Notes: generated by a model not told the origin, from the letters alone. Shown: positions 50,439 through 60,052, numbered from the stretch's first letter. The stretch: DNA of 64,000 bases from Sporolactobacillus shoreicorticis (GCF_024125445.1 NZ_JAMXWM010000010.1:62001-126000); one strand, 5' to 3'. Numbers and translations: made by a program.

Positions 50439-51422
50439 GTGCATAAAAAGTTTATCACACTGATTGCGGCCGGATGTTTTTTAGTTGGTTCAGGATTTTC
50501 CGCTTATGCGCAGACCCCAAGTTTCAGCGTCGAGCCTGCAGCGAAGCAAGCGAATCAGGTTGGCTATTATCAATATCGCGTTGATCCCGGCCGCACGTAC
50601 AAAGTCTCATTCTTGCTTGAAAACGGCAGCACAAAATCAACGACTGTTACCGTGCAGAAGCTGAATGCTCTGACTTCAAGCAATGGTGGCAGAATTGCGT
50701 ATGAGCCAGAGACGAAGCAACCCTATTCTAAGTTGATTGATATGAATCGTGCTGCGTCGCAATACATTTTCGGACCGACAAAGATTAAGCTTCAGGGAAA
50801 GGAGCGGAAGGTTGTCACTTATGCATTCAAAACGCCCAAGAATGTTAAAAAAGGGTTGATCGTCGGCGCTCTTGGGTTTAGCAGTCCTCTGGATCGCACC
50901 ACGAGTAAATTAAAGACAAAAGTGAAAAACGGTGAGCTAACTGAACTGCTGATCAATCAGCCGCAGCGGGTCATTGGTATTGAAGGAATTTATAAAAACC
51001 AACCAAAAGAAAATGTTCTAATCAATCAACCGGTTGTTCGAACCACGCCGTCGGGACCGCTTGTTCTTCCAATGCTTAAAAATGTTTCGCCGATCATTGT
51101 CAAGCATGTTTCTTTCAATTACAAAGTGTTCAATGCACACGGTACTCTTATTTTTAAAGGCCAATCAACGGATATGGAAATGGCTCCTTCCTCTGAAGTC
51201 TATTATTCGATTCCTTGGCGGGCGAAAACATTTGCTCCTGGCCAGTATAGACTTTCGATGCAGGGCACCATCGATGGGAAAAAGTTCAGCAAAGTCTTTA
51301 ACTTTATCGTTCCGGATCAGACCGTTAGAAATTATCAAAATGAAACGGGAGAGCGTCCGTCGCTGCTCCGGGCATTAACTGGTGGGTATGGCTCATCGGC
51401 GCTTTTGTGTTGGGCGGTCTGA
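50439..51422 (+). CDS. WxL-interacting protein (DUF916/DUF3324), frameshifted near its end
   Basis: Signal peptide ending SAYAQ, then a DUF916-type domain (FSVEPAAKQ, GYYQYRVDPG) and a DUF3324-type domain (VVRTTPSGP, YSIPWRAKTFAPGQYRL). Such proteins bind WxL proteins and peptidoglycan and end in a membrane helix. Here the helix is lost: after LLRAL the frame runs into GGYGSSALL and stops at 51422. The GTG at 50439 follows GAAGGGATG; a TTG at 50415 is less likely. Confidence 0.78.
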   Translation: MHKKFITLIAAGCFLVGSGFSAYAQTPSFSVEPAAKQANQVGYYQYRVDPGRTYKVSFLLENGSTKSTTVTVQKLNALTSSNGGRIAYEPETKQPYSKLIDMNRAASQYIFGPTKIKLQGKERKVVTYAFKTPKNVKKGLIVGALGFSSPLDRTTSKLKTKVKNGELTELLINQPQRVIGIEGIYKNQPKENVLINQPVVRTTPSGPLVLPMLKNVSPIIVKHVSFNYKVFNAHGTLIFKGQSTDMEMAPSSEVYYSIPWRAKTFAPGQYRLSMQGTIDGKKFSKVFNFIVPDQTVRNYQNETGERPSLLRALTGGYGSSALLCWAV

Positions 51423-51511
51423 TCGTTTTCCTGATGTTTTTCATATTCATTAAACGGCATAAGAAAGAGGAAGAGGAAAAGGATTCAGCTGAATCCTCAC
51501 TTAAAAACTAA
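51380..51511 (+). pseudogene. Detached membrane anchor of the WxL-interacting protein
   Basis: In the next frame, WWVWLIGAFVLGGL and FLMFFIFIKRHKKEEEE form the transmembrane helix and charged tail expected for this family, ending with TAA at 51509. Adding one base near 51378 would restore a continuous gene. Confidence 0.78.
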
Positions 51512-51531
51512 GAACGAGAGGAGAGAAAACG

Positions 51532-52674
51532 ATGATCAAGCAACGGATCCACGCACGTCGGAAACATTTTGCCGGCGCACTGCTTGTGGGGTTGATTATC
51601 CTTGGCATGACAGCGCATCCGGCATTGGCTGTAACCTGGACGCTGTCAAGTTCAAGTATTGGCTTTGCCAACGTCAACGGAACAGAAAATATATACATCA
51701 ATGGTCAGCATTATTATACGTCGAGCCCACCGGCTCCAAGCACGTTTCAACTGGCAGTTTATAACCACAGTTCGGACACACCAACGCTCTATAAAAATCT
51801 ATCAACCAATGTTAGAAGCGATCATAAGTCGTTTTCCTGGGAAGGATCGATTGCTTCCTGGTCCGTCGGTGGGGCAGGGACGCATTATCTGTTTTTCCAC
51901 AACGCCGTTGTTTCCGGAAACTCGAATAATACGTATTTCAATTCACCCAATTCGTCTGTGAGCGATACGGGTTGGGTAACGATTGGGAATAATGCGCATG
52001 GGTGGGTCGGACGTATCTATCAATCGGCAAACGCTGATCATAAAGTGTCGCTGACATTGGCCAGTATAAAGGCTATTGCTAACCAGATCAGTGCAACCAT
52101 GTCTGCGGATGGATTGTATCTGGACATGCATGGGACTGCTATTGTCCCCAACACGGATCAAACATCTGACTCAGAACTCCTTAAAAATACAGTTTTTTAT
52201 CAGGGGGATACGAGCGGCAACCCTCTTGTACCCGGTGTCAGCAATTTATCCAATATTTCGCTGACGACATCCGTTGTTCAGTCAGCTTCAGCGCAAAGCA
52301 GTTATATCACTAAATATACGACGTCATCAGGAACGGAATACAGTGTTTCAGATGGCTTCAGCTTTGGAAAAAAGAACATTGTGATCCCTCTATCCACGCT
52401 TCAGAACCTGTCGCTCGGCACACCGTATTTGTTCCGATATGATCTGACGGAAGTAAGTGGTTCAAATGGGACGCCATCCGTATCAAACAACGAGTTGATT
52501 TATCCGTCCGGAGGGCTGCCGACTGTGACGTTCAAAGCCGCTGACGGTGGCATGCGCAAAATTACATTCAGCTCAAGCGCGAAGGCGGCAGATGGCCTGG
52601 ACGGCCGGACAAAATTCGTTATTACGGACGCTCAGGCTCCAACGCTTTCCGTGACACCCTCAACATCGGCCTAG
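51532..52674 (+). CDS. WxL-type surface protein, N-terminal part (ends at internal amber codon)
   Basis: GAGAGGAGAG precedes the ATG. A signal peptide with LLVGLIILGMTAH, cleaved near ALAV, is followed by a long beta-rich region ending in PTLSVTPSTSA and TAG. The same frame continues without other stops to 53565, so the TAG at 52672-52674 splits one gene. TGG (Trp) is the likely ancestral codon, giving WTNGSVKLTATA. Confidence 0.75.
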   Translation: MIKQRIHARRKHFAGALLVGLIILGMTAHPALAVTWTLSSSSIGFANVNGTENIYINGQHYYTSSPPAPSTFQLAVYNHSSDTPTLYKNLSTNVRSDHKSFSWEGSIASWSVGGAGTHYLFFHNAVVSGNSNNTYFNSPNSSVSDTGWVTIGNNAHGWVGRIYQSANADHKVSLTLASIKAIANQISATMSADGLYLDMHGTAIVPNTDQTSDSELLKNTVFYQGDTSGNPLVPGVSNLSNISLTTSVVQSASAQSSYITKYTTSSGTEYSVSDGFSFGKKNIVIPLSTLQNLSLGTPYLFRYDLTEVSGSNGTPSVSNNELIYPSGGLPTVTFKAADGGMRKITFSSSAKAADGLDGRTKFVITDAQAPTLSVTPSTSA

Positions 52675-53565
52675 ACGAACGGTTCAGTAAAATTGACGGC
52701 AACGGCTGCGGATATCGGCGGTAGCGGGGTTAAGTCAATTACGCTGCCAAATGGCAGCGTTGTGTCTGGTTCATCGGCATCTCAGACGGTGTCTGCGAAT
52801 GGAACGTACACATTTAAAGTCGCGGACAATGCAGGCAATCTGGCCACGGTGACAAAAACGATATCCAACATCGACACGACCGTGCCTTCGCTGAGCGTTT
52901 CAGGTAACCCAACCCACACGGTTCATACCCCGGTGACGCTGACGGTAAACGGAACGGATACAAATTCCGGCGTCGATCAAGTTGAAACTCCGGACGGCGT
53001 GTGGCATGAAGGCAGCACGGCCACTTATCAGACGGACGCTAACGGGACGTATGTATTTCATGTGAAAGATAATGCCGGAAATACGATGGCAAGTAACGTG
53101 ACGGTGAGCAATATCGGGTCATTGCTCTATATCAGCAGTGGTGGAGATTCTCCAGGGGATGATCATCCGGTCAGCTCTGTAGCTGTCGCTTCAACATTGA
53201 CTGGTGTTGGGCAATCCTTAAGTTTGGCAAATTGCACATTTCGTGTGCAGGATAATCAGCTGAATTCATCCGGCTGGTCCTTGAGCATCACTGCGATCCC
53301 ACTGTCGAGTGGCGGGCACAGTCTTCCGACTGGATCCATTCTGCTGGGGACGCCATCTTTGGCCGGTGCAAGCGGCATTACGCCGCACTCTGGATATTCG
53401 GCGATTGACACCGGATCGAGCGTGACCGCGGCAAGTACCCCAACCGGAGGATCAGCGACGGTCAGTCTTGACAGTACCGATGCACTGGAGATCAATGTGC
53501 CGGCATCAGCTTTTGCCGGTACTTATACTACAAAGTTGAATTGGCAACTGACCAGCGCTCCATAA
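52675..53565 (+). pseudogene. WxL-type surface protein, C-terminal part after the amber codon
   Basis: In frame with the preceding gene: bacterial Ig-like repeats (NGTYTFKVADNAGN, NGTYVFHVKDNAGN) followed by a WxL domain with GWSLSITAIP and YTTKLNWQLTSAP. There is no ribosome site or start of its own. Only suppression or read-through of TAG would produce the cell-wall-binding part. Confidence 0.78.
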
Positions 53566-53575
53566 AGAACTACTT

Positions 53576-53601
53576 AGAGACCCTCAGGGTCTCTATTTTT
53601 T
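53576..53601 (+). terminator. Terminator after the WxL gene
   Basis: AGAGACCC pairs perfectly with GGGTCTCT over a 3-nt loop and a T-run follows. The remaining bases to 53753 hold GGGAGGTG- and GGAGGTG-like sequences but no clear gene. Confidence 0.8.
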
Positions 53602-53753
53602 ATACATAACCGAGCTGATTTGTAGCTTGGCAAGAAAAGAAAGGGAGGTGATGAGACTCACTATTGCCGGATCTTTTTTATTTCAGGAGTCTGGAGGTGA
53701 AGAACGCAGCTACTTAAATATTTTGTTTTAAAACAAATAAAGGGAGTGAACCC

Positions 53754-55034
53754 ATGAGCTCAGATTTTGATAACCTGCATGATAATTTGCCACCCGAAGA
53801 TTATCCTGCAGATAAGCGCAAAGATGAAACGCCTTCTTTCTCCATTGAAGAGATGCAGAAATTTCTCGAAAAAAATGAGAAGGCGGAGAAGGAACTTGCC
53901 GCCTGGGAAGAGATGGATATGACTCTTCCTACGAAGGAACATGCAGATGAGCATACCGAAGCCGAAACGGAGAAAAAACAAAGTGAACAAGTGCACGAAT
54001 CGAAAGAGGAAGAGCAACACGCAACTGAGACTCGTCAGTCAGCGAACGCGCACAAAGAGCAGCGTCGCGAGCCCAGCCCACATTTGGAAGATCTAGCATT
54101 AAAGAATCTGACTAGTCGTCATCTGCTCAACGTCTACCGGCACTTCGAACGTCATTTGGAAAGGAAGATCGACCAGGTCAAGAGCCAGACGCTTTCGGAA
54201 AAGGACGTGGAACAACTTCTGGATAATCATCTGAAGCAGGTTCATGATCTTTTAGATCATTATTTTGCTGATCGAGAAATGCCCGTTCAAGGTAAAAGCT
54301 GGAAGAGTCGGCTTGGGGATTACAAACAAGGCCTGGGCAGCCGAATGGAAAGCTTGAAAAATCAAGTAGACCATCGAATAAGATCACTCAAAGCCGCTCC
54401 TGGGCGCTTAAAGAGAGCACTGCAAGATAAAGTAATTGATGGCTTTGTCAGCCTGAATGGGCGGATTTCCGCCCATGCGGATGCGGCAGCGCGACGTCTG
54501 GCTCTGCATCGCAGTGTTCCGAAGGAAACGCTACTACCGGGAGATGAGCGTATTGCCTCAGCGTATAAGCTCAATTATCAAAAGGCTGTTTTTAACGATT
54601 TTGTCGGCGGTAAATATTACAAAGTCAACCATTCAGCGCTCGCTGCTGGTGACACAATGTTTTCTCCGGAGGCACGTTTCCAGCTACGCCGAGAAGCATT
54701 GAGCACTTGGCTGAAGCAGGGACCTGTTCTTGGTCACGGCCGTCCAGAAGATCGGCAGGCGGAACAATTTCGGCAATACCTGATTCAACGTGATGCGGCT
54801 CTGGAAGAAAACGGACATACCCTTTCTGCCTCGCCAGCGAAGCGCCAAGCTTTTCTCGATCAGGATTTAGGAGACTGCGCCCCTGATGTCCGCGCTTTAC
54901 GTCAACAGATTCAGGAGAAGGGCCAGCAAACGCCGGACCGAAAAGCAGGGCCATCCTACACATTGCCACCGCGCTCGGCCGCTCGTTCGTCCTTAGGCAA
55001 TAGCCGGGCAGCCGCAGCAGAACACATTCTTTAA
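53754..55034 (+). CDS. Hypothetical charged, helical protein (426 aa)
   Basis: A soluble, largely helical protein. The N-terminal 110 residues are very acidic and coiled-coil-like (EKNEKAEKELAAWEEM), the middle is helical with FERHLERKIDQVK, and the C-terminus is Arg/Ala-rich (PPRSAARSSLGNS). No signal peptide. AGGGAGTGA precedes the ATG. Not recognised; it may be a cytoplasmic accessory of the transfer machine. Confidence 0.55.
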   Translation: MSSDFDNLHDNLPPEDYPADKRKDETPSFSIEEMQKFLEKNEKAEKELAAWEEMDMTLPTKEHADEHTEAETEKKQSEQVHESKEEEQHATETRQSANAHKEQRREPSPHLEDLALKNLTSRHLLNVYRHFERHLERKIDQVKSQTLSEKDVEQLLDNHLKQVHDLLDHYFADREMPVQGKSWKSRLGDYKQGLGSRMESLKNQVDHRIRSLKAAPGRLKRALQDKVIDGFVSLNGRISAHADAAARRLALHRSVPKETLLPGDERIASAYKLNYQKAVFNDFVGGKYYKVNHSALAAGDTMFSPEARFQLRREALSTWLKQGPVLGHGRPEDRQAEQFRQYLIQRDAALEENGHTLSASPAKRQAFLDQDLGDCAPDVRALRQQIQEKGQQTPDRKAGPSYTLPPRSAARSSLGNSRAAAAEHIL

Positions 55035-55052
55035 TAACTTAATGATCATGGA

Positions 55053-55078
55053 GGAACGGCTTAGGTCGTTCCTTTTTT
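55053..55078 (+). terminator. Terminator before the VirB4 block
   Basis: GGAACG pairs with CGTTCC around 8 nt and TTTTTT follows. An AAAGGGGGGTGATG sequence comes after it without a clear gene, similar to those after the other cargo terminators. Confidence 0.75.
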
Positions 55079-55156
55079 ACATATGGAAAGGGGGGTGATG
55101 GGATCCGCAGCTGGTGGATCATTTTTTTAAATACTCAAACCAGGAAGGTGAGATTT

Positions 55157-55606
55157 TTGCGATTTAGAATTTGCGGTTTTTTTGAACGAAAAGGGTTTGA
55201 AATTAAGGTACCCGTAGAAACGGTTGAAGCAACGGCCGGCGATGAGGTGAATCAGTATGCCCGCAATGCAAATTTGGGTTGTGTTTTTTTCGATCCTGCC
55301 CGTGTCCGGCTTTGTTACCTAAAACGCGGCGGTCGCATGCGAGAGCTTCAAGGAAAGGACTGCCGCTGCGCAGTTTTGCGGCAGTCCGAAGAACACGGCC
55401 GGCACATCAGCCCGCGTGTCTATAGTGCAGAGGATTTTCAAAGAACACCCTTCTCAAATTTTCTTACTTTGTTGTCCAGAGAAATGCCTACCGATCGGAA
55501 CGCTTATTTTGAGTATATTGCCTATGCATTCAGTCCCTGCGACAACGTTGCGTTTTCGCAGGACACGGACGAAAAGAAAGGGGGCATTTGCCATGCCTTC
55601 CATTGA
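55157..55606 (+). CDS. Hypothetical protein overlapping the VirB4 start (149 aa)
   Basis: TTG start with AAGGTGAG upstream. Cys- and Arg-rich mixed sequence (LGCVFFDPARVRLCY, KDCRCAVLRQ). It overlaps virB4 by 14 bp, suggesting coupling. Unrecognised. Confidence 0.5.
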   Translation: MRFRICGFFERKGFEIKVPVETVEATAGDEVNQYARNANLGCVFFDPARVRLCYLKRGGRMRELQGKDCRCAVLRQSEEHGRHISPRVYSAEDFQRTPFSNFLTLLSREMPTDRNAYFEYIAYAFSPCDNVAFSQDTDEKKGGICHAFH

Positions 55607-57488
55607 ACAGGAACTACAGTTTGTTTACGATACGCAGCCTCAGGGCGGGCTTTCTTTCAAGGACGAGGCGTTTATTTGCCGCGGCACTGGCTATGAAGGC
55701 TGCATTCATATTTATCGCTTTCCCTTTCAGTTTTCGGCTTACTGGCTAAACGTCATCACCAGTTTACCAGACACGATTGTTACCGTCGATACGATGACGG
55801 AATCGGAAATTGATTATGGCGCGCAGATCAAATATTCCACCGACGAATTGGCCGCACGGGTCAAAGACGCCGCGCACCAGCAGGACGCCGATGTCGCTGG
55901 TGAAGAGCTTACCACGCTCCGCCAGCTCGGCCTGGACGTTCGGCAAAACGGCGAAGTCATTAAACGCGTACAGGCGCGCATCTTTCTTCATGCGGCCACC
56001 CGGGTGGATCTGCAAAAAAGAGTCAGCGAGATCGTGAAGAAGCTCGATAGCGATGGATACAAGAGCCAGGTCTTCCTCTCGGAAGCGAAAGAAGAATGGC
56101 AGTCGCTGTTTTTGGATGCACCGACGCAGAAAATTCTGCGAACGCACCGGGAAGGGGTGGAAATTCCGGCCGAAGTGATGGGTATTGGTTTTGCGCATAA
56201 CGTGACGAGCCTGCGCGATCCATCGGCTTCGTTTTATGGACTGACGCGCACCCGGGGCACGGTCTATTGGGACATGTTCCATAAAACAAAAAAGCGGCTT
56301 TACTACAATGTGTTTATTACCGGGGACATGGGCGGTGGTAAATCGACCACGATCAAAAAAATATTACGCGAGAACGCCGCAAAAGGTAATTTCATTCGCG
56401 GCTTTGACAAGTCCGGTGAATTCCTGGCCGTCACGGGGGATCTTGGCGGGCGGACGATAAACCTGGACGGCACCGGCGGGCGAATCAACCTCATGCAGGT
56501 GTTTCCAACCGTAACGCAATCCGGAGAAGACAATGTCGCGATTGATGAAGCTGGCTCATTCCGGCAGCACGTTTCCAAGTTGGATATGTGTTATCGCATC
56601 CTGAACAAGGAAGCCGACAGCAATGACCTCAGCCAATTTGATGAACTGGTGTATGACTTTTACAAGGAAATTGGCCTGTGGGGGGACGGACAAACGCATG
56701 TTACTGATCTCGGTGCTGAGGCCTATCCGACGCTCGGCCAGTTTATGGCTTTCTGCGAAAAACGTTATGCTCAGGAAACAGATGTGCGCTTTAAAGGGCG
56801 GATCGGTGACATTGCAAAACAGCTGAAGGTTCTGGTGCTTAACTATAACGATATTTTTGAAGGCGTGACGACCATCCCAGATCTCAGCGGTCAGCAGGTC
56901 GTTTTCTACGACATCGGCGTGCTTAGCCAGTTTGACAGCCGGATTTTTGATATTCAGGTTTACAATGCGTTGACGCAGATCTGGGGCGATATGATGCGCA
57001 TTGGCAGGCCTGAGAAGGAAGCCTACGACAACCATCAAAAACGTTGGGAAGACATTGTCCGTTTCCTCATTATGGTCGATGAATGCCACAACATCCTGAA
57101 CATTCAAAAGGCGTTCGCGGCGGATTTTTTCGTCACGCTGGAGTCAGAAGCTCGAAAATTTTTCGGTGGCGTAGTTTTGGCCACGCAGCGTCTGGAGCGC
57201 ATGTTTCCGAAAGCGAGCGGTGTCAGCGATCCGAAGATGGTGCAGGCGGCCAATAAGCTTGCTGAAATATTTGGACTGACGCAGTACAAGCTCATCATGA
57301 AGATGGATCAATCGTCGATGGATCTTGTTCGACGGTTATTCGGCGATCAGATTACCGAAAACGAATATCAGCTGTTACCGCAGTTTGAAAAGGGCGATTG
57401 CCTGCTGTCAATCAGCGGCGATCAGAATCTGATCTTTCATGTGGAAGTCACCCAGGACGAATTAGATCTCTTTAAAGGAGGTGCTTAA
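55593..57488 (+). CDS. virB4: VirB4/TraE-like conjugation ATPase
   Basis: Powers pilus biogenesis and substrate transfer at the inner membrane. The ATG at 55593 follows AAAGGGGG by 8 bp and gives the QPQGGLSFKDE start typical of Gram-positive TraE proteins; the frame is open further upstream. 631 residues: N-terminal VirB4 domain, Walker A GDMGGGKST (244-252), Walker B FLIMVDE (491-497) and the motif ATQRLERMFP. VirB8-like and peptidoglycan-hydrolase genes follow directly. Confidence 0.93.
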   Translation: MPSIEQELQFVYDTQPQGGLSFKDEAFICRGTGYEGCIHIYRFPFQFSAYWLNVITSLPDTIVTVDTMTESEIDYGAQIKYSTDELAARVKDAAHQQDADVAGEELTTLRQLGLDVRQNGEVIKRVQARIFLHAATRVDLQKRVSEIVKKLDSDGYKSQVFLSEAKEEWQSLFLDAPTQKILRTHREGVEIPAEVMGIGFAHNVTSLRDPSASFYGLTRTRGTVYWDMFHKTKKRLYYNVFITGDMGGGKSTTIKKILRENAAKGNFIRGFDKSGEFLAVTGDLGGRTINLDGTGGRINLMQVFPTVTQSGEDNVAIDEAGSFRQHVSKLDMCYRILNKEADSNDLSQFDELVYDFYKEIGLWGDGQTHVTDLGAEAYPTLGQFMAFCEKRYAQETDVRFKGRIGDIAKQLKVLVLNYNDIFEGVTTIPDLSGQQVVFYDIGVLSQFDSRIFDIQVYNALTQIWGDMMRIGRPEKEAYDNHQKRWEDIVRFLIMVDECHNILNIQKAFAADFFVTLESEARKFFGGVVLATQRLERMFPKASGVSDPKMVQAANKLAEIFGLTQYKLIMKMDQSSMDLVRRLFGDQITENEYQLLPQFEKGDCLLSISGDQNLIFHVEVTQDELDLFKGGA

Positions 57489-57490
57489 TT

Positions 57491-58150
57491 GTGTTCAAAA
57501 AACATCCGAAGGTGAATCACCCACAGCCTTCAAAACAGGAGCTTCGGCGTAGCCAGCTCCTGTTTTGTTTGCTCCTTGCTGGTTTTCTGCTGATTGGTGG
57601 GATATATGTGTGGGAACATTTAGCACCTGCTCAAACGTCATCCAAGTCTTCTGACCAGGCGGTGACGATTGCCGGAGAGCGTCCGGCGGACGATAACGGC
57701 CTGTCTGGCACAGCACCAGAGTCAGGGTCATCAGCCGCGCTTTCCAAACCCTCATCTTCGGGGACTCAGGCTCCTGTGGATGTGAAAGCCGCCAAAGCCC
57801 TGGCCACGCAATTTATTAGCGAGTATTTCGCTTATGACCGGACCAATCCCTATCAGCATCTGGCCGATGTGCAGTCGATTACGGACGCCGGTTTCTACAA
57901 GGAGCTGTCCGAGTCACAGACGAATGACACCCATGTACCATCCTACGGCTTCCGGAAAATTTCAAAAGTTGCGGTTCAAACAGTAAGTGAAAACGACGCC
58001 GTGGAGACTGTTAAGGCATCGATAAACGTTCAGACTTTTGACTCAGAAAACAAATCAACAGGGAGCAGGACAGAAACAGTCAGCGTCGATTTAAAGCAAG
58101 AAAACGGCGCGCTGAAAGTGGCCTACTTCGCGTCAAGCTTAGAAGAATAG
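57491..58150 (+). CDS. VirB8/TcpC-like conjugation protein
   Basis: GTG start 2 bp after virB4. One N-terminal transmembrane helix (LLFCLLLAGFLLIGG), a Ser/Pro/Ala linker, then about 120 residues of alpha+beta sequence (FISEYFAYDRTNPYQHLADV, INVQTFDSENK), consistent with the NTF2-like fold of VirB8/TcpC scaffold proteins. 219 residues. The call rests on topology and place in the operon. Confidence 0.7.
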   Translation: MFKKHPKVNHPQPSKQELRRSQLLFCLLLAGFLLIGGIYVWEHLAPAQTSSKSSDQAVTIAGERPADDNGLSGTAPESGSSAALSKPSSSGTQAPVDVKAAKALATQFISEYFAYDRTNPYQHLADVQSITDAGFYKELSESQTNDTHVPSYGFRKISKVAVQTVSENDAVETVKASINVQTFDSENKSTGSRTETVSVDLKQENGALKVAYFASSLEE

Positions 58151-58163
58151 GGAGGGATGTGTT

Positions 58164-59195
58164 ATGGCTGCACCAGCTGCAGGAGCTATCCGAAAAGCCG
58201 TGAGCCGTAAATTGCTTTTTTGGCTACTCGGTGGCGCTGGTTTTTCTGGTGTATTTATTCTTGTGGTCGTTCTTGCCCTGGTCGTAATGCTGACCGGCAT
58301 CCTCTCTTCACCTGATACTGGAACGACAGACGGCACATTGAATGTCTCTCCGGATGTTCTTCGCTACAAAGCTCTGGTGGAACAGAACTGCAAGAAAAAT
58401 GGCATTCCCGATCAGGTCAATGTCGTACTTGCGATCATGATGCAGGAGTCCGGCGGAGATGGAAGCGATGTGATGCAGGACGGGGCAAGTAATCCGACAG
58501 ACTCGATTATTAACGGCGTTAAGGAGTACGCGAAAGACTACAAAGCGGCACAAAAAGCCGACACGAACCGGTTGGAAACCGCCATCCAGTCGTATAACTT
58601 CGGTTACGGTTTTATTGACTACGCCATTAAACAAAGCGGAGGCTACTTGAAGAGTACGGCGATTGCCTTTGCCAGTGTTTACAGCCACGGCAAGATGCGG
58701 AGTAATGGGACTTATGCTTATGGGGATCAGGAGTACGTGCCACATGTTGAACGCTATCTGGTTCCCACAGCCGGCGAGGGCAGTCCCATTTTAGCCGGCT
58801 CTCAGCAAGTCGTTGCGGCTATTACTGCCGGTGAAAAATATATCGGACACAGCAGCTACGTATTCGGCGGCGGACGGAATCAGAGCGACATTGCAGCTGG
58901 TCGTTTTGACTGTTCTAGCTTTGTGCATTATGCCTTTGCACAGGCCGGCGTGAATGTCGGCTGGACGACAGATCAACTTGTCACAGAAGGTCATCGTGTT
59001 TCCTTCAGCCAGATCCGTGCCGGCGATTTGATTTTCTTCGACACGTATAAAACGAATGGACATGTCGGCATCTGGATGGGCAGTGGGGATCAATTTTTAA
59101 ACTGCAACGATAGCCACGGCGTCACGATCTCCAGCCTTTCCAATAGCTATTGGAAGAGTCATTTCAAAGGTGTTGTCGTGCAGTTGGCACAGTAG
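58164..59195 (+). CDS. Bifunctional peptidoglycan hydrolase (SLT lysozyme plus NlpC/P60), CwlT/TraG-like
   Basis: Opens the cell wall for the transfer channel. A transmembrane helix (about 18-46) is followed by a lysozyme/SLT domain with Glu95 in MMQESGG and an NlpC/P60 endopeptidase domain with Cys250 (RFDCSSF) and His300 (NGHVGIW). The same two-domain order is found in CwlT of ICEBs1 and Orf14 of Tn916. 343 residues. A GGGAGG ribosome site precedes the ATG. Confidence 0.92.
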   Translation: MAAPAAGAIRKAVSRKLLFWLLGGAGFSGVFILVVVLALVVMLTGILSSPDTGTTDGTLNVSPDVLRYKALVEQNCKKNGIPDQVNVVLAIMMQESGGDGSDVMQDGASNPTDSIINGVKEYAKDYKAAQKADTNRLETAIQSYNFGYGFIDYAIKQSGGYLKSTAIAFASVYSHGKMRSNGTYAYGDQEYVPHVERYLVPTAGEGSPILAGSQQVVAAITAGEKYIGHSSYVFGGGRNQSDIAAGRFDCSSFVHYAFAQAGVNVGWTTDQLVTEGHRVSFSQIRAGDLIFFDTYKTNGHVGIWMGSGDQFLNCNDSHGVTISSLSNSYWKSHFKGVVVQLAQ

Positions 59196-59208
59196 AAAGG
59201 AGGTCAAA

Positions 59209-60036
59209 ATGGAGAAACGTTTACTTGAAAAACTCAAACAGTTTTTTGACCACAAAGAGAATATTTATCGCGCCCTCGCGGTCGTTCTGATCACCATTTA
59301 CACATTTTTGTTTCTCAGTCGGCTGCTCGTGCGCGTCCCTGATGATTATAAAAACACCGCGCTTCGCACGAAAGTGAATACCGGAGATCTGACCGTCCAG
59401 ATGACTAGCAAGACATTTTATGCCGACCGGGATCTGCTGGAAGTTGGGCTGATGATCGACAATAATGCCAATAGCATTCCCACCGGCTATTCAGTCGATG
59501 TTACCGAAAAAACGAATCTAAAAGAGCATTACAAGACGCAGCTGATCAAAATTGTCGATGACTACTACCTGCTCTATATTCACCGGCTGCCGGCCGGATG
59601 GACGAATGTTTCTGTACTGGTCCATGCCGCAGGTTCGTCCGGTGAATCGTCGTTTTCCTCGAATCAGAAGCTCTATGTTTCTGAGCCTTCCGCAGTTAAA
59701 AAGAAACACTTTGAGAGCCTCCAAGCATCCGCATATGCCGCTCGCTATTATCGGATGCTGATCGGTGACTGCAATCGAGTGATTGTCAAAGAGGGCGAGA
59801 AACAAGCCGGCTACCGGAAAAATATCAGCGCGCTTAACAGCCAGATTCGCGCACTGAAGGATCAGGCCAGCTACCAGACCGGCAGCGACAAACAGGACAC
59901 AGAAAGCAATATTATGAGCTATCAATCGCAGATTGTCAGTCTGCAAAACGACATTGGGCAGAGCCAGAACCGTGCCAAGGACAACCGTCAGGAGATTGAT
60001 TTGCTACAAAAAAAGCTCAAAAAAATGGCCCATTGA
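59209..60036 (+). CDS. Membrane protein with C-terminal coiled coil (275 aa)
   Basis: The ATG at 59209 has AAAGGAGGTC 5 bp upstream. One transmembrane helix (about 23-41), an external domain with NTGDLTVQM and MIDNNANSIPTGY, then a coiled coil (about 205-272, QIRALKDQ, QSQIVSLQ). It is the last gene of the channel block, likely a structural T4SS part. No family recognised. Confidence 0.62.
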   Translation: MEKRLLEKLKQFFDHKENIYRALAVVLITIYTFLFLSRLLVRVPDDYKNTALRTKVNTGDLTVQMTSKTFYADRDLLEVGLMIDNNANSIPTGYSVDVTEKTNLKEHYKTQLIKIVDDYYLLYIHRLPAGWTNVSVLVHAAGSSGESSFSSNQKLYVSEPSAVKKKHFESLQASAYAARYYRMLIGDCNRVIVKEGEKQAGYRKNISALNSQIRALKDQASYQTGSDKQDTESNIMSYQSQIVSLQNDIGQSQNRAKDNRQEIDLLQKKLKKMAH

Positions 60037-60052
60037 ATTTAAAAAAAGGAAG

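Noticed and set aside
47886-57488. VirB4 gene split by an insertion into two halves
   Set aside because: The 193-residue protein at 47886 lacks VirB4 N-terminal features, and the ATPase at 55593 has its own natural start (QPQGGLSFKDE). The first is better read as a separate TraD-like gene, with cargo inserted between two genes and not inside one.
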